A stretch of 64,000 nt of DNA. Origin: Alteromonas sp. BL110 (GTDB lineage Bacteria; Pseudomonadota; Gammaproteobacteria; Enterobacterales; Alteromonadaceae). The notes under the pieces are model-generated. The model searched no databases, was not told the DNA's origin, and saw only the letters and a program-made list of their open reading frames with translations. Shown piece by piece: positions 54,645 to 62,624 of the stretch (its first letter is position 1; the number at the start of each line of letters is the position of its first letter). The stretch lies in the NCBI RefSeq assembly GCF_003443615.1, contig NZ_CP031967.1, positions 1,488,001 through 1,552,000 of the forward strand. The letters run 5' to 3'. Both the position numbers and the translations under genes were made by a program.

Positions 54645-55790
54645 CTATCGCGAGCCACGTGATGAAGGTTGCCATTCTGACGGGTTAACTTTCGCCCCCG
54701 GCTTTACCTTCTGATAACCAGTTACAATAACTTTTTCGCCTTCACTTACGCCACTTAGTACAACGTACTGGTCACGGTATACCTTGCCAATTTCTAATGT
54801 TCGGCCCTCTACCTCATTATTCTGATTTACTACGTATACTGAAAGCGAACCGTCTGGCTGTCGGGTCGTCGCACGCTGGGGAACTAATAGTGCATTTTCA
54901 CGACCAGTAATAACATGACCTTTTACAAACAAACCTGGAAGCAACACGCCATCAGGGTTTGGCATTTCGGCGCGAAGGGTAACCGAGCCTGTAGATTCAT
55001 CTACGGTCACTTCAGAAAACTTCACGCTACCTGTCTGTTCGTAGCGCTTGCCAGTCACTTCGTCTACTGTGAGCTCAACATCCATTGAGCCTTGCTTACG
55101 CATAGACTGACGTAGCGTAATGATGGAAGAGCCAGATTCCTGCATATCAATATAAACAGGGTCTAATTGGGTAATAGTGGCTAGCTGCTGTGCCTGGTTC
55201 GTGGTAACCAAGGTGCCTTCGGTCACATATGAACGGCTAATTCGACCGCTTATAGGCGCGTACACCTTGGTGTAGCCCATGTTTACCTTTGCGACATCGA
55301 CTGCCGCTTCCGCCACGCTAATAGCAGCTTGCGCCTGATCTTTTTGCGCAATTACGTCGTCGTATTCCTGTTTACTTACTGCATTTTGTGCGACAAGGTC
55401 GTCGTAACGTCGCGCCTTGGCTTCTAAGGTCTTTAGATTGGCTTGAACGCTTTTCAGATCTGCTTTGGCACTGTTTAACTGGGCCAGGTAGCGCGCTTCA
55501 TCTATTTGATACAGCTGCTGCCCTTTTTCCACATATGCGCCTTCTTCAAACAAGCGCTCAGTAATAACGCCATCTACTTGAGGACGCACTTGCGACTGGC
55601 GCGACGGGCTTATCCGTCCTGGCAATACCATCTCATGTACTACAGGTTGCTGTTTCAGCGTAACTACCGACACCGAAGGTGCAGGCATACCTTGCTGAGC
55701 ACCTTGCTGCGCTTGCTCGCCTTCATTCGAACAGCCAACAACACCGAACAGTGTTATTAGTGCTGCAGTAACATAAAAAATGCGACTCAT
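54645..55790 (-). CDS. RND efflux periplasmic adaptor lipoprotein
   Basis: A 381-aa membrane-fusion protein, AcrA/MexA-like. A signal peptide ends in GVVGC, giving a lipid anchor at the Cys. Next come the lipoyl-type halves (VRPQVDGVITERLFEEGAYVEKGQQL and YAPISGRISRSYVTEGTLV), a helical hairpin (residues about 100-165) that contacts the outer-membrane channel, and a beta-barrel. The ATG at 55790 is preferred; a TTG six codons upstream would lengthen the signal peptide. A perfect operator-like palindrome lies 26 bases upstream. Confidence 0.93.
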   Translation of the reverse strand: MSRIFYVTAALITLFGVVGCSNEGEQAQQGAQQGMPAPSVSVVTLKQQPVVHEMVLPGRISPSRQSQVRPQVDGVITERLFEEGAYVEKGQQLYQIDEARYLAQLNSAKADLKSVQANLKTLEAKARRYDDLVAQNAVSKQEYDDVIAQKDQAQAAISVAEAAVDVAKVNMGYTKVYAPISGRISRSYVTEGTLVTTNQAQQLATITQLDPVYIDMQESGSSIITLRQSMRKQGSMDVELTVDEVTGKRYEQTGSVKFSEVTVDESTGSVTLRAEMPNPDGVLLPGLFVKGHVITGRENALLVPQRATTRQPDGSLSVYVVNQNNEVEGRTLEIGKVYRDQYVVLSGVSEGEKVIVTGYQKVKPGAKVNPSEWQPSSRGSR

Positions 55791-56099
55791 AAATTTTCTA
55801 TTTCCCAATAACTTTCATATAGAACGCGATTTGTGTTCTATATGGATAAATTAAACGTAAGTTTTGCTTCCAATGCGCCGATTCATCCTAATCCTATAAC
55901 TTGGACGTGGGAACTATCGGAAAAGACGTGGCATAGTTAAGCGATTATTGATACGAATCTACGCTCTTATAGGTCATATTGTGCGCATTTATCACATACA
56001 AGAAAAGTCAATGAAGCTGAAGTTACCGATGTTGTCGGTCAATTACCGAAGCCTGTATACATTATGCGAATAATACGAAGTTAAACGCCGATACACGTT
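55791..56099. other. RND promoter region
   Basis: The 309-bp gap between the adaptor gene and the J-domain gene (both leftward) holds the palindrome at 55816-55844. A half-site GTTCTAT recurs at 56097-56103. No T-run hairpin was seen after the J-domain gene, and no small gene or RNA is evident. Confidence 0.4.
55816..55844. promoter_or_regulatory. perfect palindrome, candidate TetR-type operator of RND genes
   Basis: CATATAGAAC (55816-55825) and GTTCTATATG (55835-55844) are perfect reverse complements with a 9-base spacer, 26 bases upstream of the adaptor start. Symmetric operators of this size are typical of TetR/AcrR-type repressors that control RND pumps. No regulator gene is linked, so its protein must be encoded elsewhere. 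Confidence 0.65.
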
Positions 56100-56771
56100 C
56101 TATTTAAACGAATAATAACGGGTAAGAGTTTGATAGGCGTAAATGACCGCTTGAGCTTCTTGTTGTGTTCCACCTTTATCAGGATGAGCCGATTGCAATT
56201 TGCGTTTGTAAACACGTTTTAACTGCAAAAGCGTGACAGGCTCGTTTAGGGAAAGGCCAAGTACAGCATGCGCTTTTTCGATACCACCTTGCGTATAGCT
56301 GCTGGTATCTCCACGCGACATTTTTTGCCAAAACGCGTTTAACAGGGTATCCACGGTATCGCGGTCAGCTTCTTCAAAATTACGCCAATTGAGATAATAC
56401 TCAGCAAGTGGACCAGGACTCTCTAAAGCTACCACACCAAGTGCATCATTGCTTGGCGTTAAAGCACTCTCGTTAAACAGGTTTAGCTTTATGCCAAGTG
56501 CGTGGATCTCTAGCACACCTTCGTTTTGTTCTATCCAATGCTGCCTTAACTGATACAGTGCATGAAACAGAATAAAGTGCGTTTTAAAAAGCATGAGCGG
56601 GTCTCGCAAGGCTCCTTCATCGAAAAGCTGATAAGGCGGCTTTTTTAGCACCTCAATAAGCGCATACTCAGTAATACCATTAATAAACCGGCTTTTTTGC
56701 GTTGATAAGATATCAACAAGAAGTTCAGCTTGGATTGCGTACGTGTGACTGGCGTCCGATTGTGTATACAA
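56100..56771 (-). CDS. DNAJ-related protein with C-terminal J domain
   Basis: A 223-aa protein with an unusual order: a 150-residue N-terminal DNA-J-related region (AIQAELLVDILSTQKSRFINGITEYALIEVL) and a C-terminal J domain. The J domain keeps the HPD tripeptide (196-198, in SAHPDKGG) needed to stimulate Hsp70 ATPase. It starts at a TTG with AGG a few bases upstream; no nearer ATG exists. An Hsp70-like gene (10336) is in the window but 45 kb away, so a partnership is only a guess. It is cytosolic. Confidence 0.85.
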   Translation of the reverse strand: MYTQSDASHTYAIQAELLVDILSTQKSRFINGITEYALIEVLKKPPYQLFDEGALRDPLMLFKTHFILFHALYQLRQHWIEQNEGVLEIHALGIKLNLFNESALTPSNDALGVVALESPGPLAEYYLNWRNFEEADRDTVDTLLNAFWQKMSRGDTSSYTQGGIEKAHAVLGLSLNEPVTLLQLKRVYKRKLQSAHPDKGGTQQEAQAVIYAYQTLTRYYSFK

Positions 56772-56935
56772 AACCTGGTACCTTTAACTTAATGCCGATA
56801 AAAAAGACAGGACCAGTGTACAAATATGTTAGGCGTGGGCCTAGTTGAATTTTTCTTTAACAAAAGTAAACCAAATTACCGCTTTCGCTGTTAAAGTAGA
56901 TTGGTCAAACTAAAAAGAATAACCTTGGAGTTCCC

Positions 56936-57652
56936 TTGAAAGCACTCATTGCCCTTACCAGTATTGTTGGTTTTTTGATGGTGGTACTACCCGGACCACT
57001 CTATCAGTATGCTGGTGTTAATTTAGGTACTGCATTTACGTCACTTCGCTTTGGTGTATACGTAGGTGGTGCAGCGCTAATACTGATTATTTTACAAGTA
57101 TTGATTAATCGCAAGAACGTAAGCTGGGGTAGTACATTCATATGCGCTGTTCTTGCTTTAGTAGCCGTTGGCATGCCCGTTAGTATGATGAGCAAAGCTA
57201 GCGCCGTTCCGCCAATTCACGATATTACTACCGACGTAACAAACCCACCTGAATTTGTTGCCATTGCACCGCTTAGAGAAGGTGCGCCAAATTCTATTGC
57301 CTATGAAGGCGGTGATGTGACGAAGCAACAGCTTGAAGCGTACCCTGAGATTAAAACTCAGCTGCTTCCTCAACCTATAAATCAAGTTTATATGGCTGCC
57401 GAAAAAGCCATAGAAGTTCTGGGGTGGGAGCGCATAAATGAAGGCGCACTGCCCAACACGCTAGAAGCCACGGATACAACGGCATGGTTCGGCTTTAAGG
57501 ACGATGTGGTCATTCGCTTAACAGTTAAAAGTGATGATACGCTTGTTGATATTCGCAGCAAGTCGCGAGTAGGCAAGAGCGACTTAGGCAAAAATGCTGA
57601 ACGAATTGAAACCTTTATGGTCGAGTTAAGAAACCAGCTAGGTTATCACTAA
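56936..57652 (+). CDS. membrane DUF1499 protein
   Basis: A 238-aa protein starting at a TTG, with a strong GGAG five bases upstream, which decides the start. Three hydrophobic helices (about 3-25, 35-58 and 62-82) precede a cytoplasmic or periplasmic DUF1499 domain: DVTNPPEFVAIAPL, AAEKAIEVLGWERINEG, DTTAWFGFKDDVVIRLT and VDIRSKSRVGKSDLGKNAERI. The domain is common in proteobacteria and of unknown function. A terminator follows directly. Confidence 0.85.
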   Translation: MKALIALTSIVGFLMVVLPGPLYQYAGVNLGTAFTSLRFGVYVGGAALILIILQVLINRKNVSWGSTFICAVLALVAVGMPVSMMSKASAVPPIHDITTDVTNPPEFVAIAPLREGAPNSIAYEGGDVTKQQLEAYPEIKTQLLPQPINQVYMAAEKAIEVLGWERINEGALPNTLEATDTTAWFGFKDDVVIRLTVKSDDTLVDIRSKSRVGKSDLGKNAERIETFMVELRNQLGYH

Positions 57653-57680
57653 GCTCACCTTAAAGAATAAATGCAAACTA

Positions 57681-57716
57681 AAAAGCCCGTCAGTGAATTA
57701 CTGACGGGCTTTTTTT
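57681..57716 (+). terminator. Rho-independent terminator after the DUF1499 gene
   Basis: AAAAGCCCGTCAGT (57681-57694) and ACTGACGGGCTTTT (57700-57713) pair perfectly over 14 bp with the loop GAATT, then continue in T residues. The preceding A-run would let it also work leftwards on gdx read-through. Confidence 0.93.
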
Positions 57717-57771
57717 GGTCTTTCAATCGATTTGGTTTAAGCGGCAATTGAAACCAGAGTTCTTTTTTATA

Positions 57772-58089
57772 CTAGTGCGCGAGTTTGAGCACCACTACGC
57801 CGGCCACAATAAGCGCCACGCCGAAGTAACGCGCCAATGACGAGGGGTCGCCGTAAAACATCACGCCCACTAAAAACGTGCCCGCGGCACCTATTCCCGT
57901 CCATACAGCATACGCTGTACCTATGGGTATTTGCTTTTGTGCCATCCAGAGGCAAAAACCACTGGCAGCCATGAAACCTATGGCTAGCAGAATTCCCATA
58001 ATACGGGTTTCCGCCTCTTGTGACATTTTAAGTCCTACGGGCCACCCAATTTCTAGTAAGCCCGCAACAATCAAATAAATCCAGCTCAC
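57772..58089 (-). CDS. gdx: SMR-family guanidinium exporter Gdx (SugE-like)
   Basis: A 105-aa dual-topology small multidrug resistance protein with four helices. The Gdx signature GTAYAVWTGIGAAGT, the N-terminal MSWIYLIVAGLLEIGW with the membrane Glu of the SMR family, and the WxVGLK segment point to the guanidinium-exporting branch rather than to quaternary-ammonium EmrE. It exchanges guanidinium for protons. I saw no guanidine riboswitch upstream. It sits 110 bp downstream of argO on the same strand. Confidence 0.92.
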   Translation of the reverse strand: MSWIYLIVAGLLEIGWPVGLKMSQEAETRIMGILLAIGFMAASGFCLWMAQKQIPIGTAYAVWTGIGAAGTFLVGVMFYGDPSSLARYFGVALIVAGVVVLKLAH

Positions 58090-58199
58090 TTATGTATCCT
58101 TAAAAACAGCAGGTTTGGCTTACTTGTAAAAGTATACTTATTCGTCGAAAGCAAGATACTCAACGCACCTTAGTAATTTGCTATTCAGCGTTTTTCTTA

Positions 58200-58802
58200 C
58201 TAGAGGCTCGCCAGTTGGATACTTACCATTCCAAGTACTGCTGCATTTAAGCGATTAAACCAGCGCCAAAAATTGGGACGCTGCATATGATGGGCAAAAC
58301 GGGCAGTAAGGGTACTTAACCCTATAAACCACACAACCGATGCGCCAATCGCACCACCCACAAACCACCATTTATTTTCCTGCCACTGGCTCGCCAAATT
58401 TCCCATTAGCAACAATGTATCTAAATAGAAGTGTGGATTTAACCAGGTTACCGCTAGTGCAATAAGTAGCGCCTTTTTAAACGACAGCTGCTTTTGTGCC
58501 ATTTCTAAAACAAGGGCGTCATTTGCCAGCGAAGACTTTATCTTGTTAAACGCTATCCACAGCAAAAAGGCTACGCCAGCCCACTTGGTCACCGTTACTA
58601 GCATTGGGTACTCTTGCAGCAACAAGCCAAAGCCCATTGCGCCCAAGCTAATGGAAATGGCATCACTTAGAATAAACAGCAAGACAAATAGAGTTGTCCA
58701 CTGTCTTTTCATTGACTGTTCAATCAGAAAGCTGTTTTGCGCACCTACTGCGATAATAAGGGTACCGCCCATTACAAAACCACTAGTTGCTGCCGCTAAC
58801 AT
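58200..58802 (-). CDS. argO: arginine exporter ArgO (LysE family)
   Basis: A 200-aa inner-membrane LysE-type exporter. It resembles E. coli ArgO, including VGAQNSFLIEQSMKRQW, VTKWAGVAFLLWIAFNKIKSS and VTWLNPHFYLDTLLLMGNLAS. It removes excess arginine and analogues such as canavanine. It is divergent from argP, whose product activates argO in E. coli. The start has GAGG eight bases upstream. It may run on into gdx, whose substrate, guanidinium, shares the guanidino group of arginine. Confidence 0.92.
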   Translation of the reverse strand: MLAAATSGFVMGGTLIIAVGAQNSFLIEQSMKRQWTTLFVLLFILSDAISISLGAMGFGLLLQEYPMLVTVTKWAGVAFLLWIAFNKIKSSLANDALVLEMAQKQLSFKKALLIALAVTWLNPHFYLDTLLLMGNLASQWQENKWWFVGGAIGASVVWFIGLSTLTARFAHHMQRPNFWRWFNRLNAAVLGMVSIQLASL

Positions 58803-58959
58803 GCTAAATGCCTCTTAAAATAATAAATTGAATGTACGGTTTTATTTCTCGGTCTTTCGTTGCTTGGCTTTGTGCTGCCTAACTTTGGTTATCGCCAGCT
58901 AAACAAGAATTCGAAGTGGCGCTATTTTATACACCTTGCAACACTTAATTAAATTAATG

Positions 58960-58969
58960 ATACTAGTAT
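58960..58969. promoter_or_regulatory. AT-rich argO-argP control region with palindrome
   Basis: The 217-bp divergent gap is very AT-rich near argP, with the 10-bp palindrome ATACTAGTAT at 58960-58969, 51 bases before the argP start. LysR-type sites are AT-rich dyads, so this may be part of the ArgP operator. Exact binding bases cannot be assigned by eye. Confidence 0.3.
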
Positions 58970-59019
58970 TTAATTAGTAAAATTAATAATTTTAACTTTC
59001 CTTTTACAGGTTTTAAAAA

Positions 59020-59904
59020 ATGCTCGATTACGATGCGCTTCGATGCTTCCATGAGGTACTGCGCTACGGTGGCTTTGAAAAAGGTGCTCAAGCGTTAAAC
59101 CTTACGCAGTCTGCGGTTTCGCAAAAAATTAAACGCCTTGAACAAAGCGTTGGCGGACCTGTTATGGTGCGAACCAAACCACTTCGTGCTACACCATTGG
59201 GGCAAGAATTGCTTTCGCATATACAAAAAGTGAGCGTGCTGGAAGAAGCACTGAATATAAAAAGTGGTCTAGCGGCTTCGGCGGTACCTATCAGCGTGGC
59301 GGTAAATAACGATGTGCTTGCTACTTGGTTTTCGCAAGTTATGGCAGCATTTAGCGATAAGCGCGCTAATCCTGTTCACATTGTTAATGCAGATCAAACA
59401 CAAACCAGAGATATTCTTCAGCAAGGCCGTGTTATGGCGTGTATTAGTCAAACAGGTACACCGGTTACTGGCGGTCAATCGGTAAGACTGGGCACCATGC
59501 GCTATCAGCTATATGCGTCACCGCGGTTTATTGAGCGATACCTTCACAAAGGCATAACGCCTGAAAATGTGATGAACACGCCAGGCCTTTTGTACGACGA
59601 ATACGATGTGACCCTTCTCACTGACTTTCAAAGAGAATGTTTGAATATTTCGCCTACGTTTACCACGTGTCACTGGTATCCCTCGTCACATGGCTTCGTA
59701 AAAATGGCGCTGGATGGCGTGGTTTGGGCGTTACTCCCCACTCTTCAAGTGGCACAAGAGGTGAAAGAAGGCGAGCTTGTTGCACTGTTCCCAGACAAAG
59801 CGCTAGCTGTTCCTCTTTTTTGGCACTACACAACACTTGAGTCGGCTGCACTTGCCGACCTTACTAAAGCTGTTACAAAGGTCGCGAAGGTTCAGTTAAG
59901 ATAA
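59020..59904 (+). CDS. argP: LysR-type regulator ArgP
   Basis: A 294-aa transcription factor: an N-terminal winged HTH (LNLTQSAVSQKIKRLEQSV) and a co-effector domain like those of LysR proteins. Comparison with E. coli ArgP shows matching blocks: GFEKGAQALNLTQSAVSQKIKRLE, VRTKPLRATPLGQ, VAVNNDVLATWF and the LDYD-type ends. ArgP senses lysine and arginine and activates argO. Its position divergent from argO supports the name. It is convergent with the diguanylate cyclase gene, seven bases apart. Confidence 0.93.
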   Translation: MLDYDALRCFHEVLRYGGFEKGAQALNLTQSAVSQKIKRLEQSVGGPVMVRTKPLRATPLGQELLSHIQKVSVLEEALNIKSGLAASAVPISVAVNNDVLATWFSQVMAAFSDKRANPVHIVNADQTQTRDILQQGRVMACISQTGTPVTGGQSVRLGTMRYQLYASPRFIERYLHKGITPENVMNTPGLLYDEYDVTLLTDFQRECLNISPTFTTCHWYPSSHGFVKMALDGVVWALLPTLQVAQEVKEGELVALFPDKALAVPLFWHYTTLESAALADLTKAVTKVAKVQLR

Positions 59905-59911
59905 CACCGTA

Positions 59912-61459
59912 TTACGAGCTAGTAGCGCACTCGGCGTTTTTACGCTTTTCTTTCACGCTATACATCAACTTGTCAGCTTTGTTTAATAAGCTCGGCAAGT
60001 CTTTGTAGCGTTCTTTTGTAATGTAAGCGCCTACACTCGCCGTGGTGTTTATTACAACGTTTTCCGTTCTAATGTCCCGCTCAGAGAAGCTTTCCTCAAT
60101 GCGGGCGGCCAGTCGCTCGGATTGGCCTTCACTATAGCAGTGACTTAATACCACAAACTCATCACCCCCCAAGCGCCCCACGGCATCTTGTTCGCGACAG
60201 CGGCTCATTAAAATCTTCGCAACCACCTGCAAGACTTTATCCCCTGCGTGGTGTCCATAATGGTCATTAATTTCTTTAAACTTATCAATATCAATGAAGA
60301 GCAGTGTTAAGTAGCCCCCCTCTTTGTTGAAATTATTCAGCAGCGACTGCGCCACCCCTTCCCAACCGCTGCGGTTTAACACATTACATAACGAGTCTGT
60401 CGATGCGCGTTTAAATGCACTAAGCCTGTCGTCATTAAGTTTTTTAACTTTTCTTGACGTAGCAATAGCAAAAATAAAGGCTTCTATAGTTATCCCTAAC
60501 ACAAGGGAGTATCGATACAAAAATGGCGATACTTCTGTAAAAACTAAACGGAAAAGCATGGACAAAACCATCGCTGCGATCCCCAGCATTACTAAATTTG
60601 CACAATGCACTTTGCGATAGGCAGCGTAAACACAACTTGATAGCGTGCACGTCATAGTAATAAGGGTAATTAGACTCAACATGCTGTTTATTTTCATGGC
60701 ATCTGAGACTGGAAGAATAAGCTGGACTACGGAAAACGCGAGTGCTGCACATGCCATTCCTAACATAAATTGGCGCTGCCACCCTTTTAGAAGCGCTTTA
60801 AAATCAAGTAGCTGATCTAAGAATTTCACGCCTGCAAAAAGGGTGATCCCAGCAAATAGTAAATGCAGTTGGAAATTCGCAAGCAAAGCGACTTGCGGAA
60901 ATACAATGTTTAACAACCCTTCTTGGAGTAAAAAGAATACACCAGCACTGAAAACGTAAAAGCTATAGGAGTACAGGCCATAGTTGCGCATACTTGCCCC
61001 CAGCATGCCTACGTATAGAGTAAGCGCCAGACAAAAGCCAATAAATAGGCTCATCGTGAGGGTGTGAATAGATGCGAATTTATGGAAATTACCAAGCGAT
61101 GTTACTTTAAACGATACGCGGCGTTCCACCTGAGCATTAATATCCAGATAAAAGCGGTTGCTTGAACTGTCAATTAAGTATGCTTCAAAGGCACTAGGTA
61201 ACCTTTCAACTTTGCGCATTTTGCTATCGTATAGCTGGTTGTAATTAATATAATTACGCGGGAAATACAAAACATACTGCGCATCGACATTACAGCTTAA
61301 CACAAGTCGCTGATCGCCCGCTTTAAGAAGAAAGGCTGTTGTAGTGGGCGCATCAATTTCGTTTTCAAAGTTGCATTTAGCAAGCGAGTGGGCACTTGCT
61401 ACACATAAAACAAGCCCTATAAATAAGCGAATAAAACTACCTGACACACGCCATGTCAT
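59912..61459 (-). CDS. 7TM diguanylate cyclase with intact GGDEF and I-site
   Basis: A 515-aa c-di-GMP synthase. Signal-like start MTWRVSGSFIRLF, a periplasmic 7TMR-DISM-type domain (about 25-135), seven helices (about 140-340) and a C-terminal GGDEF domain (about 350-510). It carries RLGGDEFV and LLFIDIDKFKEINDHYGHHAGD; the inhibitory I-site REQD lies just before, so product feedback is likely. The start is the ATG at 61459 with AGGA nine bases upstream; an earlier TTG would add 12 residues. It is monocistronic. Confidence 0.9.
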   Translation of the reverse strand: MTWRVSGSFIRLFIGLVLCVASAHSLAKCNFENEIDAPTTTAFLLKAGDQRLVLSCNVDAQYVLYFPRNYINYNQLYDSKMRKVERLPSAFEAYLIDSSSNRFYLDINAQVERRVSFKVTSLGNFHKFASIHTLTMSLFIGFCLALTLYVGMLGASMRNYGLYSYSFYVFSAGVFFLLQEGLLNIVFPQVALLANFQLHLLFAGITLFAGVKFLDQLLDFKALLKGWQRQFMLGMACAALAFSVVQLILPVSDAMKINSMLSLITLITMTCTLSSCVYAAYRKVHCANLVMLGIAAMVLSMLFRLVFTEVSPFLYRYSLVLGITIEAFIFAIATSRKVKKLNDDRLSAFKRASTDSLCNVLNRSGWEGVAQSLLNNFNKEGGYLTLLFIDIDKFKEINDHYGHHAGDKVLQVVAKILMSRCREQDAVGRLGGDEFVVLSHCYSEGQSERLAARIEESFSERDIRTENVVINTTASVGAYITKERYKDLPSLLNKADKLMYSVKEKRKNAECATSS

Positions 61460-61624
61460 AGATTTGCTTCCTACTGATACCGCAGCCAAATCCATGTAGC
61501 AAAAATATCCCTGTACGGCTATTACACTAAGATAAGTTATGCTTGGTTATATTTAGGTATAAAAACCAACACACATTAAGTTTAGTTTATAAATTTCAGT
61601 TCGCTCGAAAAAAGTTACTTTTAT

Positions 61625-61933
61625 TTAGCGTCGCTCAATGGCTGGTATAGCAAAGTAAGCATCTAAGTCTGATTCTTTTAAAGCGTCGAGTTTGCGCTTT
61701 CTCTGTGCCCTTTCGTTAATGGTTTCTCCAAATACTTCCATGTGCAAATCGGCTATAAGGGCCTTACCTTGTTCTTTGCTGATTAAGCCTATTACTTCAC
61801 CGGCGTGCATGAACCCTTGCACGCGATATTTTTCTGCCTCTACTTTTTTCCCATCTTTACTTGCCTTGTAAAGACTTACCAGTTGCGCTTTGCAGGCGTC
61901 TAAAAATAGTTGTTTTTCACTCTCGTTTTGCAT
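61625..61933 (-). CDS. small hypothetical protein, mostly helical
   Basis: A 102-aa cytosolic protein, unrecognised. The ATG has GGGA seven bases upstream. Predicted helices cover nearly the whole chain (SEKQLFLDACKAQLVSLYKASKDG, LISKEQGKALIADLHMEVF, INERAQRKRKLDALKESDLDAYF) and end in AIPAIERR. It has one Cys, in DACKAQ, and no membrane segment. The codon use and ribosome site support a real gene. It is 165 bp downstream of the diguanylate cyclase start region, on the same strand. Confidence 0.7.
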   Translation of the reverse strand: MQNESEKQLFLDACKAQLVSLYKASKDGKKVEAEKYRVQGFMHAGEVIGLISKEQGKALIADLHMEVFGETINERAQRKRKLDALKESDLDAYFAIPAIERR

Positions 61934-62144
61934 TTTCGCATCCCTTTTATTTGCCTGTATACCTTAGCGGTATTTGCTAGTTTTAGATAGCTGCCTTTAC
62001 CAAAGGTCCAGTATTGTTTTTCTACTGTTTTTGATGGGTACAACTAAAGTTCATTGGTGAGGATGAGGCATAACACCTACGCTTTATTAAGTGCTAGAGG
62101 TTTAATCTTCTAAGAAGTCACGGGTAAAAAAAGCGAGCTCCACT

Positions 62145-62624
62145 ATGCGAGTATCAACACTTTTAGGTATTGCCACTTTCTTGGTATTTCCCCCCATTGC
62201 TGAAGCTAAGGGGGCTGCAAGTGGCGCTGCTCATCATTGGGAAACGTCACCCCATCATTTATCGGCACTAATAGGTACCACTTACACAAAAGAGTGTGGC
62301 AACGCATTCACATTGGGCATCGATTATGAGTATCGGCTTAGCGACTTTTTAGGCGTGGGGTTTGTTGCAGAATACGCTTTTGAAGACTTAGACGCTTATA
62401 CTTATTTGCTAGTTGCCGACCTTCATATTACAAATAACTTTATTGCACAGATAGGCCCTGGCGTTGAGTTTCACGGTAGCCATAAAATGGAAGTGGCAAG
62501 GTTGGGCTTTCTATACGAATTTGAAATGTCGGGCATTACCGTGTCGCCGCAGCTTCATTACGACTATCATCGTAACCACAAAAGCGCGGTTGTTGCGGGG
62601 CTTGCGATTGGTATGTCGTTTTAA
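62145..62624 (+). CDS. exported small beta-barrel-like protein
   Basis: A 159-aa protein with a signal peptide (VSTLLGIATFLVFPPIAEA, cleavage after AEA). The mature part alternates hydrophobic and polar residues in strands such as FTLGIDYEYRLSDFLGVGFVAEYAF, and ends GLAIGMSF, with the terminal Phe typical of outer-membrane beta barrels. About eight strands would fit a small OmpW- or OmpA-like barrel. An early HHWETSPHH and a later HYDYHRNHKSA add histidines. It is convergent with the flavoprotein gene and the two stop codons overlap by three bases. Family unknown. Confidence 0.75.
   Translation: MRVSTLLGIATFLVFPPIAEAKGAASGAAHHWETSPHHLSALIGTTYTKECGNAFTLGIDYEYRLSDFLGVGFVAEYAFEDLDAYTYLLVADLHITNNFIAQIGPGVEFHGSHKMEVARLGFLYEFEMSGITVSPQLHYDYHRNHKSAVVAGLAIGMSF

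Noticed and set aside
58090..58199. A possible guanidine riboswitch before gdx
   Set aside because: No paired ACGR-loop hairpins (mini-ykkC) or ykkC-type conserved blocks are visible in the 110 bp.
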